From contig JADJOY010000060.1 of assembly GCA_016713535.1 (NCBI GenBank), positions 1-62,182 on the forward strand: DNA of 62,182 bases, read 5' to 3'. Position 1 is the stretch's first letter, and each line of letters opens with the position of its first letter. The stretch is from Deltaproteobacteria bacterium (GTDB lineage: Bacteria > JADJOY01). Below are positions 1 to 8,822 of the stretch, one piece after another. Below the pieces are notes generated by a model. It ran no database searches. It was not told the DNA's origin and was given only the letters and a program-made list of their open reading frames with translations. The position numbers were made by a program, and so were the translations under genes.

Positions 1-1024
1 TCTTCTCGCGCGGCCAGCGCCGGCCTTGCTCGAAGTGATAGCCCAGGAAGTCGAAGCCGCCCGGCGCCGTCGCGTCCACCACCCGGGTCTTCTCGGGGTG
101 CAGTTGCAAGCCGCGTCGTTCGACCTCGCGTCCGAGTAACCGAAGCGCCTCCTGTGCGCGTGCCTCCGACTGGCACAGGATCACCAGGTCGTCGGCGTAA
201 CGCACCAGCGCGAAGTCTGACTCCACCAGCACCACGTCCACCGGATGGAGGTAGATGTTCGCCAGCAGCGGGCTGATCACCGCTCCTTGCGGTGTCCCCC
301 GTTCCGGGGTCCAGCTGCGCATCTCCTCCAGGACTCCCTGCTTCAGGAACGCTTCGACGAGCGCCAGCACCCTCCCGTCGCTCACGGCCCGCTTGACCTC
401 GGCCATCAGTAGCCCGTGATCGATCGTGTCGAAGTAGCTCCGGATGTCCGCATCGACGACCCACGTGAAGCCCGCGTCCAAGAGCTGCTGGACCCGCCGC
501 AGCGCATGTCGACAGCCGCGCCCCGGCCGGAACCCGTAGCTCTCGTCCACGAACGTACGTTCCTCCCAGATCGGCTCGAGCACGTTGCGCAGTGCCGTTT
601 GCACGATCCGGTCGCGAACCGTCGGGATCCCCAGCGGACGTTGCTGGTTCGTTCCCGGCTTCGCAATCCAGTGTCGCCGTACCGCTTGCGGACGGTACTG
701 GCCCGTGCGCAGCTCCTCGTGGAGCTGCGCCAGGTATCTCTCCGCGTCCCTACCGAACTGCTCCACGCTCTGATGGTCCACCCCCGCCGCACCTCGGTTG
801 GCCTGGACCTTCGCCCACGCCGCCGCGAGGTTTCTCGGGGCGAACACCTTGTCGATCAGGCAGTACCACTTGCCTCCTCGCACTCCCGAATGCAGAGCCG
901 CCAGCATGCGCTCCGTCCAGACCGCCGGTTCCGCGTAGGGCCTCCTCGGCTTCGTTGCGTCTCCGCCTTGTGCAGGGCTTTCGCCCACTGCCGGCGGGTT
1001 TCCTTCCTGCGGTTCGGACTGCAC
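1..1024 (-). CDS. ltrA: Group II intron reverse transcriptase/maturase, partial
   Basis: This is the intron-encoded protein, which helps splicing and copies the intron into new sites. About 341 residues are present and the C-terminus is cut off by the window edge. The reading frame is open throughout. It has the RT blocks ADIRSYFDTIDH, GTPQGAVISPLLANIYL and the catalytic YADD. The start is a GTG at 1024, matching the start chosen in the intact copy at 10160. It differs from that copy by only scattered substitutions, so it was probably functional recently. Confidence 0.88.
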   Translation of the reverse strand, partial: MQSEPQEGNPPAVGESPAQGGDATKPRRPYAEPAVWTERMLAALHSGVRGGKWYCLIDKVFAPRNLAAAWAKVQANRGAAGVDHQSVEQFGRDAERYLAQLHEELRTGQYRPQAVRRHWIAKPGTNQQRPLGIPTVRDRIVQTALRNVLEPIWEERTFVDESYGFRPGRGCRHALRRVQQLLDAGFTWVVDADIRSYFDTIDHGLLMAEVKRAVSDGRVLALVEAFLKQGVLEEMRSWTPERGTPQGAVISPLLANIYLHPVDVVLVESDFALVRYADDLVILCQSEARAQEALRLLGREVERRGLQLHPEKTRVVDATAPGGFDFLGYHFEQGRRWPREK

Positions 1025-1474
1025 GCATCCACCTCCCTGGCCCCCTTCGCTCCACGCGAGTTACCGCGCTTCGTCGCTACTACGAGGCCTCTGACTCCTG
1101 CCGGGCGAACTGCCCCGATCATCCCGGCAGGTCTCCCTTCGTCCTGCGCGTGACCTTCCCGCCGTTCTGCTCCCAACCACGAGCCGTGAGCCCCACCATC
1201 GCTTGCACGCTACCCCTAGCGTGGTGGGCATCGAGCGCCTCGATCCGCTGTCGCACGCGACTTGGATGGAGGGTCGTTTGGGTTTCGCCAGTACCCTGCA
1301 GGCTCACCGTCACACGGAGCCGAATCGGATTCGCTTTCGCTGCGGACCGGCGGTTCACCTCCCGTTGCTCTCCACCCTGCCTCGCGGCAGCGCAGTTACG
1401 TTCGGTTACGGACCGGAGAGCGTCTGTCCGGTGGGGACTTGCACCCCACGAGTCACGCGCCATTGAAGGCGCAC
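1..1474 (-). mobile_element. Group IIC intron, copy 1 (3' part outside window)
   Basis: This is a retroelement made of a self-splicing RNA and a reverse transcriptase gene, read on the minus strand. The 5' end is set by the point where the three copies in the window stop matching; the intron begins GTGCGC at 1474, the usual group II start. The match to copy 2 (8729-10611) is almost perfect and co-linear down to base 1. The domain V/VI end therefore lies beyond the window. The upstream exon is a GC-rich palindrome (1475-1504) ending CCCT, the same kind of site used by the other two copies. Confidence 0.9.
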
Positions 1475-1504
1475 AGGGCCGCGCGCCTGCGCGGCCGGCG
1501 ATAC
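1475..1504 (-). repeat. Palindromic repeat A, intron target (copy 1)
   Basis: This is a GC-rich hairpin read on the minus strand as GTATCGCCGG, then self-complementary arms, then CCCT. It is the immediate upstream exon of intron copy 1. Related copies lie at 1598, 6774, 6808, 8573, 10612, 25063, 25242, 25491, 37234, 37355, 42622, 49855, 56117, 56349 and 62094. The arms differ between copies but stay complementary. Confidence 0.8.
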
Positions 1505-1597
1505 GACGGAGGCCCGGCGACGGCACGCGACGCCGATCCCGGTAGGCGCCCGCCTACAGCGAACGCGGTCGTCGCCGTCCCCCGCATACGTGCCCGC

Positions 1598-1625
1598 CGC
1601 CGGGCACGCAGGCGCGTGCCCCTCC
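1598..1625 (+). repeat. Palindromic repeat A
   Basis: A copy with arms GGCACGC and GCGTGCC, ending in CCCCTCC. It lies about 35 bases downstream of the stop codon of the minus-strand gene that ends at 1661, where it could act as a transcription-end hairpin. No gene is visible between 1475 and 1660. Confidence 0.7.
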
Positions 1626-1660
1626 AGCGAACGGGTGGGCGCTCTCGCCGCCCCGCGCGC

Positions 1661-2365
1661 TCAGACCAGCTTCCAGTCGTCGATCGTGATGGCGACCAGC
1701 ACCGGCCCGCGCCGCGGCGTGCCGTCCGCCTTGCGCGGCGTCACCCGTCGCTTCGACGGGTACGGGATCTCCATCCAGCGGCCGTGCTCGAGCACCACGT
1801 TCGCCGCCTTGGCCCAGCCGCCGAAGACCTCGGCGGTGTAGTCGTGCTGGCGAAGCAGGAAGGTCCCGGGGTCGAAGTGGAACTGCTGGACCGCGTTGTG
1901 GGTGGGCAGCGCTCCCGGAAACCGCGCCTCGAGCGACGCCACGCCGATCTGCTTCCACGCGATGTCGTCGCGCATGAGCAGCGCCGGGAACGTCAGGTAG
2001 TTCCACAGCGCGTAGCCCGAGAAGTAGGTCTGGTCGAGGCGATCCCAGTAGAAGAGCCGCCGCCCGCCCGGGAAGAGCTTGCGCGGCTCGGCGCGCATCT
2101 CGGTGACCTGGCCGCCGCCGTCCTCGAGCCGCACCGCCTGCCCTTCGAGGATGCCGGTCGTCCCGCCCCACTCACCGGGCCGCATCCGCACCCGCGGCTC
2201 GGCGATCCGCGCGTGCACCTTCATGCGGTGGAACGCCGGCTGGAGCTTGGTGACGAACGCGAACCCCCCGGCCGACACCGCGCACTCGACGGCCTTGGCG
2301 TTGCGCCAGTAATCGGCACCACCGTAGGCAGCGACGACGGCTTCCTGGAGGGGGGAGAGGGGCAC
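1661..2365 (-). CDS. Conserved hypothetical protein, about 234 aa
   Basis: I do not recognise this family. The protein is soluble-looking, with no signal peptide or membrane segment, and is rich in aromatic residues (WRNAK, FYWDRLDQTYFSGYALWNYL, WKQIGV, FHFDPGTF). The C-terminal part contains GRWMEIPYPSKRRV and ends near ITIDDWKL. I chose the GTG at 2365 because upstream codons run into the divergent exporter promoter and look non-coding. The gene is transcribed away from the ABC exporter at 2441, so the 75-base gap should hold both promoters. The stop codon is followed by a palindromic repeat. Confidence 0.6.
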   Translation of the reverse strand: MPLSPLQEAVVAAYGGADYWRNAKAVECAVSAGGFAFVTKLQPAFHRMKVHARIAEPRVRMRPGEWGGTTGILEGQAVRLEDGGGQVTEMRAEPRKLFPGGRRLFYWDRLDQTYFSGYALWNYLTFPALLMRDDIAWKQIGVASLEARFPGALPTHNAVQQFHFDPGTFLLRQHDYTAEVFGGWAKAANVVLEHGRWMEIPYPSKRRVTPRKADGTPRRGPVLVAITIDDWKLV

Positions 2366-2440
2366 GACCGGCGACTCTAGCACGCGGGCGCATGTGCGAG
2401 ACTGCGCCCGCTTCGCCCGGCGCCACCGCGCCGCCCGCCC

Positions 2441-3351
2441 ATGTCCGATCCCGTCATCGAGCTCGACCGCCTCACTCAAGCGCTACGGCGCGCTGACGGC
2501 GCTCCACGAGGTCTCGCTCACGGTCGAGCGCGGCGAGATCTTCGCCCTCCTCGGCCCCAACGGCGCGGGCAAGACCACGCTCATCAGCATCGTCTCCGGG
2601 CTCACCCGCGCGACCTCCGGGACCGCCTCGGTGTTCGGCCACGACGTGGTGCGCGACTTCCGCACCACGCGGCGGCTGATCGGGCTGGTGCCGCAAGAGG
2701 TGAACTTCGACCCCTTCTTCAGCCCGCTCGAGGCGCTGCGCTTCCAGCGCGGCTTCTTCGGTCTGCCCGACGATCCGGCGCTCTTCCGCGAGATCCTCAC
2801 GACCCTCGAGCTGTGGGAGAAGCGCGACGCCTACACCCGCACCCTCTCGGGAGGCATGAAGCGACGCCTCCTCATCGCCAAGGCGCTCGTCCACCAGCCG
2901 CGAGTCCTCTTCCTCGACGAGCCCACCGCCGGCGTCGACGTGGCGCTGCGCCAGGACCTGTGGCGTTACGTGCGTCGGCTCAGCGCCGAGGGTGTGACGA
3001 TCGTGCTCACCACCCACTACCTCGAGGAGGCCGAGGCGCTCGCCGATCGCGTCGGCATCCTCGATCGCGGCGAGCTCGAGCTGGTCGAGCTCAAGTCCCG
3101 GCTCATGGAGTCCCACGGCGGCGAACGCGTCGCGATCCGCGTCACGGGCGACGTCACGCGCCTCCCCGAGGCGCTGCGCGGCGCTCCACGGCCAGGTGAT
3201 CGAGCTGCGCGGCGCCGAGCACATCCCCGACGTGGTCGAGGCGGTGGTGGGCGCCGGGCTTCGCGTCGAGGACGTGGCGCGCCACCCGGTGCGCCTCGAG
3301 GACGTGTTCCTGCAGGTGGTCGGGCGCGCCGAGCGAGCGGGGGCGCCATGA
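2441..3351 (+). CDS. yadG: ABC-2 exporter ATPase, YadG-like (two frameshifts)
   Basis: This is the nucleotide-binding subunit of an ABC-2 type exporter and closely resembles E. coli YadG. Walker A GPNGAGKT is at about residues 38-45. The signature LSGGMKRRL is near 134 and Walker B LFLDEPTAGVD near 157, followed by a switch histidine in LTTHYLEEAE. The true frame is broken twice by apparent one-base insertions, near 2475 (after DRLT) and near 3182 (before LHGQVIEL). The total of 911 bases equals 303 codons plus two bases, as expected for two +1 errors. The stop overlaps the permease start as ATGA. The frameshifts could be sequencing errors or a real knockout. Confidence 0.85.
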
Positions 3352-4172
3352 CCCTCGAGACCGGACGCGTGGCCGAGGTGGCCGGCGAGCCCACGCTCGC
3401 GCCGATGGCGGTCAACTGGATCGGCTTCTGGACGCTCGCCAAGAAGGAAGTGGCGCGCTTCCTCGCGGTCCCCGGCCAGACGATCGCGTCGCCGGTCATC
3501 ACCACCAGCCTCTACTTCCTGGTGTTCGGCTACTCGCTCGGCTCGCGGCTGAAGCAGATGGGTGGGATGCCCTACATCCAGTTCATCGTGCCGGGGCTGG
3601 TGATGCTGAGCGTGATCAGCAACTCGTTCCTCAACACTTCGAGCAGCCTGTTCGGCGCCAAGATCATGGGGACGATCGTCGACCTCCTCGTCACGCCGCT
3701 CTCCGCGGCGGAGATCGTGGCGGCGATGCTGCTCGGCGCGCTGGTCCGCGCCACCATCGTCGGCTTCCTGGTGTGGGCGGTCGCGGCGATCTTCATCGGA
3801 CCGCTGGTCGCGCACCCGCTCGTGGCGCTCGGGTTCCTGGTGCTGGTGAGCCTCACGATGGGCTCGTTCGGGATCCTGGTGGCGACGTGGTCGGACAAGT
3901 TCGAGCAGCTCAGCATCGTGCCCACGTTCGTGCTCACGCCGCTCACGTACCTCGGCGGCGTCTTCTACACGCTCGACGCGCTGCCGCCGTTCTGGCACCG
4001 GGTGAGCCTCTTCAACCCGATCGTGTATCTGGTCAACGGGCTGCGCTACGGGCTGGTGGGAGTGAGCGACGTGCCACTCGGGCACGCCGCCGCGATGGCG
4101 AGCGCCGCGACGCTCGGGTTCACGCTCGCCGCGTGGGCGGTGGTGCGGAGCGGCTGGAAGCTGCGCGCGTAG
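3348..4172 (+). CDS. yadH: ABC-2 exporter permease, YadH-like
   Basis: This is the membrane subunit that pairs with the upstream ATPase. It is about 274 residues with six predicted membrane segments and the ABC-2 core. Conserved stretches shared with E. coli YadH include YMQFIVPGL-like YIQFIVPGLVMLSVI, the FGAKI block, and PTFVLTPLTYLGGVFY. The start overlaps the ATPase stop by four bases, so the two are translationally coupled. The exported substrate is unknown. An N-terminal extension of about 20 residues precedes the usual YadH start, and the internal ATG at residue 20 (MAVNWIGFW) is a possible alternative start. Confidence 0.9.
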   Translation: MTLETGRVAEVAGEPTLAPMAVNWIGFWTLAKKEVARFLAVPGQTIASPVITTSLYFLVFGYSLGSRLKQMGGMPYIQFIVPGLVMLSVISNSFLNTSSSLFGAKIMGTIVDLLVTPLSAAEIVAAMLLGALVRATIVGFLVWAVAAIFIGPLVAHPLVALGFLVLVSLTMGSFGILVATWSDKFEQLSIVPTFVLTPLTYLGGVFYTLDALPPFWHRVSLFNPIVYLVNGLRYGLVGVSDVPLGHAAAMASAATLGFTLAAWAVVRSGWKLRA

Positions 4173-4179
4173 ATCGGCG

Positions 4180-4275
4180 TCGCGCCCTCCAGCCGATCGG
4201 CGCCGACAGGCTGGAGGGCGCCGCTCCGTCGGCGCCGCGGCGCGGCCGCAGGCGCGCCCTCCAGACCCGAGCTGC
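4180..4275 (+). repeat. GC-rich inverted repeat cluster
   Basis: This short intergenic block has two interleaved palindromes ending in CCCTCCAG. They belong to a dispersed repeat type also seen near 8505, 25527, 32940, 39240, 49648 and 56168. It follows the exporter stop codon. A TACAAT -10-like hexamer at 4300-4305 lies just downstream and could belong to the next gene's promoter, but no good -35 was found. Confidence 0.5.
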
Positions 4276-4418
4276 GATCGGTCGCGTGCGCTGCTTTTCT
4301 ACAATCGCGCTCGAAGGCGACTGATTTTCCCCAGGGATCGCATGCGGAACGCCGCTTGCGAGAAGCGCCACCGTTTGCGACGCGCGTGCCTCACGGCGCG
4401 CCGCGCCGGAGGTGCGCC

Positions 4419-5804
4419 GTGCGACGCCGAGCGATCGAAGCGACCGTGATCCTCTCTTGCCTCATCGTGTTGGCGAGCACCGCATCGCGCGCCGCCGATC
4501 CGGCCGCCGCCGCACCCGACGACGGCGTCCCCGCGCCCGCCGCGCCCAAGGACGACGTCGTCATCCCCGAGCCCTCGAAGAACGAGCAGCCGATCGACGG
4601 CGACCACGAGACACCGAAAGCGGGAGAGGCCTTCGAGACGCACCTCCTGGGCCAGCCCGTCGAGGTCGAGCCACGCGACCGCAGTAACACCATGGCGGTC
4701 GTCCTCGGCGCTGCGCTCTGGGATCCGAGCATCGGCGGCACCTCGGCGGTGCCGATGGCATCGTTCTATTACCGCGACATCGGCATCGAGGACCGCATCC
4801 GCGCCCAGGTCAGCGGGCTCGTGAACGGGATCGAATACGCGCACCGCACCGGGCGCCCCAGCGAGCTGATCGCGCGCCTCGAGAACGATCACCGCCGCGT
4901 CTTCGGCGACTCGGAGATCCTCGACGACGTGAAGCTCGAGGACACCGACCTGAGGTGGGGCGGTGACTCGCTGTGGCTCGGCACCGGCTGGCAGCTCCCG
5001 CTCAAGCCGTTCGCGATCGACAACGATCTGCGCCTCCAGCTCTTCTATCGCGTCGGGCATCTCTACTTCGGGCACACCGACGACACCGCGCCGGACCTGG
5101 CGATCCCGCCCTCGACGATCGAGCACGGGCCGTGGCTCAGGCTCCGCATCGACACCATCCAGCGCAATCTCCTCGAGCTTCCGCACAACGGTGTCGCGAT
5201 CGGCGCCGACGCTTCGCTCACCTTCCGCGACCGCTGGGATCAATTCCGCCCCGAGCCCGGAGAGCGCGATCCGTTCGTGCAGGACGTCGAGCCGCGCCAC
5301 TGGAAGTCCTCCAGCTACGCCGTGGTCACGTCGCCGATCCCGTACCTCTCGGAGCGCCACCGCATCGAGTTCCAGGTGAACGGAGCGTGGGCGCCCGCGG
5401 GGACGCTCGACCGCTACTCGGCGTTTCGCCTCGGCGGCGGACCGCTGCCGAAGGAGTCGGCGGACCTCTCGCGCGAGTCGTACCCGGGCGCGCTCTTCGA
5501 TCAGTTCATCGCCGAGCACTACGCCACGGTCTCGCTCGAGTACCGGGTGGAGCTGCTGTTCTTCGTCTACCTGCACCTGCGCTGCACGGTGTTCCACGGC
5601 ACGATGGCGTCGCTCTCCGAGGGCGGCGAGGCGAGCGACGACGTCCGCTGGCGAGGACGCAACGGTCAGGTGCTGACGACGGCGCTCACCACCGGCTTCC
5701 CGTGGGACTCGAGCCTCTACCTCGAATACGACCTCGACTCCGGACTGCTGCAGGACGGCGACCTCGGGCACGCCTTCATGCTGCTGTGGAGCAAGAGTCT
5801 GTGA
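4419..5804 (+). CDS. Exported protein, probable outer-membrane barrel
   Basis: I do not recognise a named family. The GTG at 4419 is chosen because GGAGG sits seven bases upstream and it begins a clean signal peptide (RRRAIEATVILSCLIVLAST, cleavage near SRA-ADPA). An alanine/proline-rich linker of about 35 residues follows. The rest, about 380 residues, is rich in alternating aromatic and polar residues (LRLQLFYRVGHLYFGHTD, SLYLEYDLDSGLLQ) typical of a surface beta-barrel. It contains RYSAFRLGGG and ends in hydrophobic LLWSKSL. The neighbour at 6026 is another probable outer-membrane protein. Confidence 0.65.
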   Translation: MRRRAIEATVILSCLIVLASTASRAADPAAAAPDDGVPAPAAPKDDVVIPEPSKNEQPIDGDHETPKAGEAFETHLLGQPVEVEPRDRSNTMAVVLGAALWDPSIGGTSAVPMASFYYRDIGIEDRIRAQVSGLVNGIEYAHRTGRPSELIARLENDHRRVFGDSEILDDVKLEDTDLRWGGDSLWLGTGWQLPLKPFAIDNDLRLQLFYRVGHLYFGHTDDTAPDLAIPPSTIEHGPWLRLRIDTIQRNLLELPHNGVAIGADASLTFRDRWDQFRPEPGERDPFVQDVEPRHWKSSSYAVVTSPIPYLSERHRIEFQVNGAWAPAGTLDRYSAFRLGGGPLPKESADLSRESYPGALFDQFIAEHYATVSLEYRVELLFFVYLHLRCTVFHGTMASLSEGGEASDDVRWRGRNGQVLTTALTTGFPWDSSLYLEYDLDSGLLQDGDLGHAFMLLWSKSL

Positions 5805-6025
5805 GCCGCGACGAATCTACAATCGACGCGCGTTCGGCCTGCTCTCGGGCGCCGACGCGACGAAACTCGAAGGCTCTCCCGTGCGTGCGCCGGCTCCGAT
5901 CGCAGGCACGTCGGTTGCGTAACGAGACCGGCGTGGATCGACACGCGGCGCGCCCAGGGTGGGCCCGCGAGGTCCAGCTCGCACGCGGTGCTTGGTAACC
6001 GTCGCTGCGCGCACGGAGGATGCTC

Positions 6026-6709
6026 ATGCGCTCTCGTCACGTCACCGCATTGCTCGGAGCTTGCTTGGCGCTGAGCGCCCTCGGATACGCGCGTCCCGCG
6101 CACGCCGACGCACAGCTCTACGTCGGCGGCCAGGTTGGCTACGACTGGGTGCTCGGCAACGACACGCTGGACGACGACATCGGGTACGGCGCCGTCCTCG
6201 GCGTCGACTTCGCCGGTCTCGGCGCGAGCGGGGTCGCGCTCGAGTTCACCGCGCTCTACGCGAGTTACGACGCGGCGAGCTGCGGGACGCTCGCGAGCGG
6301 CGCGGGGCTCGGCAACGGCGCCACCGAGCTGTGCCGGGGCATCCGCAACGGCCTCGACGTCGACGCCAACCTGGACGACTGGATGCTGGGGCTGGCGCTT
6401 CGCTACAACATCGACTTCGACGCCGGCCGCTTCTACCTCCTCGCGGGTGGCGAGCTGAACCTCACCCAGTACGAGGTCGAAGCCGAGGCGATCGGCGTCC
6501 GCAACGAGTCGTCGGACGAGATCTGGGGCGCCCAGGTCGGCGCCGGGCTCGAGCTCAAGCTCGGCGAGCACGTCACCATCGGCCCGGACGTCCGCTACCA
6601 CTTCCTGTTCACGGACAACTTCGACTCGATCGATCAGATCGAGGACACGGACATCGCCGACGTGCCCGACTTCCTCACGGTCCAGGGCCGCGTGAACGTC
6701 TACTTCTGA
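6026..6709 (+). CDS. Outer-membrane beta-barrel protein, OmpW/OmpA-barrel type
   Basis: A 227-residue exported protein. GGAGG at 6015-6019 is six bases from the ATG at 6026, whereas the ATG at 6020 abuts it, so 6026 is preferred. The signal peptide ends at about AHADA-QLY. The mature part starts with a strand-rich YVGGQVGYDWVLGND and has repeated barrel strands separated by acidic loops. It finishes with VQGRVNVYF; a terminal Phe is the usual outer-membrane assembly signal. Two cysteines (SCGTL, ELCRG) may form a loop disulfide. Its role is unknown. It converges on the patatin gene. Confidence 0.75.
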   Translation: MRSRHVTALLGACLALSALGYARPAHADAQLYVGGQVGYDWVLGNDTLDDDIGYGAVLGVDFAGLGASGVALEFTALYASYDAASCGTLASGAGLGNGATELCRGIRNGLDVDANLDDWMLGLALRYNIDFDAGRFYLLAGGELNLTQYEVEAEAIGVRNESSDEIWGAQVGAGLELKLGEHVTIGPDVRYHFLFTDNFDSIDQIEDTDIADVPDFLTVQGRVNVYF

Positions 6710-6773
6710 CCCATCCTCTCTACCTCGGTGGTGGGTGCCGCCGCCCGCTCGGCGATGCGTCGTTCGTGCCTCT

Positions 6774-6840
6774 CGCCGGGCACGCAGACGCGTGCCCCTC
6801 CGAGCCCGGGAGGGGCACGCGTCGCGTGCCCGGCGATACG
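6774..6840. repeat. Head-to-head pair of palindromic repeat A
   Basis: Two copies of the palindrome lie in opposite orientation around GAGCCCGGGAG, giving a near-perfect 67-base inverted repeat. It occupies the gap between the convergent barrel gene and patatin gene, where it could fold into a cruciform or act as a two-way transcription end. The patatin stop codon is two bases beyond it. Confidence 0.75.
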
Positions 6841-6842
6841 CA

Positions 6843-8460
6843 TCACCCTCGGCGCCGACGGACCGCCGATCCCTGTACGCCCCCCGCGTTCGGCGGCGCG
6901 GCGGCCGGGATCGGCTGGGCGGCGTGCTGGTCGCGCACCGCCAGCTCGGCTTGCACGTCGACCACGTCGGCGGCCGCGTCGCTGATCGAGAACCGCAAGC
7001 CCAGCGCACGGACCTCCCGGTTCAGCTTCTTCACGAACCCGGCGGGATCGCGGATGGGATCCGGCACCAGGTTCCTGTAGACGCGCGCCAGCACCGAGGG
7101 ATCGTCGGGCTCGTCGTCGTGCACGTCGGAGAGATCGAGGTGCTCGGGCTGGTGATAGAGGCTCAGCACCTCGAGCGCCAGGTTCCGGTAGGGAGAGCGG
7201 CTCGACTCGGTGGGGATACCGCCGTCGTCCCTTGGCCGCCGCCTTCTCCAGACGCTTGGGATCGATGCCGCCCAGCGAGCGGTAGAGGAGCTCGGTGTAG
7301 TCACTGGTGCGCAGCCACGCGATGGACGTGACCCGGTCCGCGTAGTCGGCCACCGTGTACTCGAGACGGTCGGACTGCGCGTCGAAGTACGAGCTCGCGT
7401 CCACCACGATGATGCGCGCGTGTTTGCCCGGGTGCTCCTCGAGGATCGACGCGAAGAGCTGCACCAGCGTCTCGAGGCCGAAGTTGTCGTAGAGCCCGCC
7501 GTCGCCGAGCTCCTCGAAGACCTCGCCGTCGGTCCGCGAATGATCCTTGAGCACCGTGGGCCCGAGGATCCCGGGCACGCCCGCCGAGGCGGCGACCGCG
7601 TAGGAGAGCTTGAACGAGCCGATGTCACTCGCGAGCGTGTCGAAGCCCACGTTCTCGAACGGCACGTGGCGCTCCGTGTAGTTGCCGCGGATGAGCCGCA
7701 TCTCGCGCAGCCCGCGCATGAGCTGAGAGTCGTTGAAGCGCGCGCTCGGCAGGCGCGTGAGCAGGAACTTGCTGCCGCGCGAATACGACGTGGCGTTGAC
7801 GATGAGCGTGGGGTGGCGGGGACCGGGGGGCGGCAGATCGGCGAAGGTCGCGTCGTGGAAGAAGTTCGAGTCGAACACGCCCGCGAGCACGTGACCCCGG
7901 TGATAGTGCGTGAAGATCAGCGGTAGCGCGCGCCCCATGAACAACGTGCGACCGACGCTGCGCGACTCGAAGTCGAGGCGCATGTCGTCGCGGAAGTCTT
8001 TGAAGAACTCGTCGAGCGCGACGCGATCCGAGGTATCGGGGCGGAGCAGCGTGTAGTAGGTCGCGGCGAGCGACCCGCCCGACACCGACGACAGGAAATC
8101 GATCTCGTCGAGCAGGTTGCTCGGCGCATTCCCCTCCCGTCCGTCCACGGGGACGTCGCGCAGCCGGTCGAGCACCGACGCCAGGAAGTAAGCCGATCGG
8201 CTGCCGCCGCCCGAGACGGCGACGCCGACCAGCTCGTTGCCGAAATCGCGCCCGCGGTCGTCCTCGAGCGCGCGCCACGGCTGGCCGGAGTCGTTGTCGA
8301 ACTCCCAGAGGCGCGCGAAGAGCCCGTTGCGAAACGGATACGTGACCGCCGAGCCGGCCACGTCGATGCCGGTACCGACGAAAGCACCGATACAGCCCGC
8401 CGCGCCGAGCAGCGCGAGCGTCACGACCGCGAGCAGTCGGCGGAGGCGATCGGAGGACAT
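6843..8460 (-). CDS. Patatin-like phospholipase lipoprotein (one frameshift)
   Basis: A lipid-anchored acyl hydrolase of the patatin family. The ATG at 8460 begins a lipoprotein signal (TLALLGAAGC, lipid-modified Cys 23). The oxyanion-hole glycines are in GGGSRS (84-89). The nucleophile serine is in SVSGGS (125-130) and the catalytic Asp in GDGGLYDN (near 321). After KRLEKAAAK the frame shifts by one base near 7235, within a GGG run. The other frame continues without stops (NLALEVLSLYHQPEHLDL, then an Ala/Pro tail) to 6843. The 1618-base span equals 539 codons plus one, as expected for one inserted base. Both catalytic residues precede the shift. Confidence 0.85.
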
Positions 8461-8574
8461 GGCGGAAATCGGCGCAGCTCGCACGAGCGCCGCATCCTAC
8501 ACGGCGCGCTCGAGGCGCGCCCTCCAGGCCGATCGGGCCCGTGTCATCGACCGCGCGGAGTCGTGCCGCTCCGG

Positions 8575-8728
8575 AGGGGCGCGCGCCGCGCGCCCGGCGA
8601 TACGACGGGCCGTCCGCCTCGACGTGACGGCCGTTCCCGGTACGCCCGAGGCCGGGAGGGCCCGCCTCCGGCGGGCCGGGGATCCACGGGCGGGGACAGG
8701 CCCCGCCCCTACGGTTCGCGAACGGTGG
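8575..8728. repeat. 154-bp repeat unit, left flank of intron copy 2
   Basis: This unit begins with palindrome A and continues through several smaller inverted repeats (GGGCCCGCCTCCGGCGGGCC and a CCCCGCCCCTAC block). It recurs with about three mismatches at 10612-10765, on the other side of the intron, with exactly the same length. A third, partial unit starts at 10766. The intron thus sits between two members of a small tandem array. Confidence 0.85.
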
Positions 8729-8770
8729 ATAGGGGTAGGCAGGGCCAGTTACCCGGCCCCGCCCCCCTCC

Positions 8771-8803
8771 GAACCGGACGTGCAGATCTCCCGCATCCGG
8801 CTC
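8771..8803 (-). ncRNA. Group II intron catalytic domain V (copy 2)
   Basis: The minus strand reads GAGCCGGATGCGGGAGATCT followed by the complementary arm ending CCGGTTC. This is a classic domain V with the AGC-type catalytic triad region and a two-part stem. It is followed by a second hairpin (domain VI) and the intron 3' end 42 bases on. The identical 33-mer is at 60258-60290 in copy 3. Confidence 0.92.
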
Positions 8804-8822
8804 TCCAGGAAGTGGTTCGCTC

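Noticed and set aside
2394-4172. A single fused ABC ATPase-permease protein
   Set aside because: The open frame runs through only because of the second frameshift. The stretch between the domains is out of frame, and the true ATPase ending (LHGQVIEL to GRAERAGAP, stop) lies in another frame and overlaps the permease ATG.
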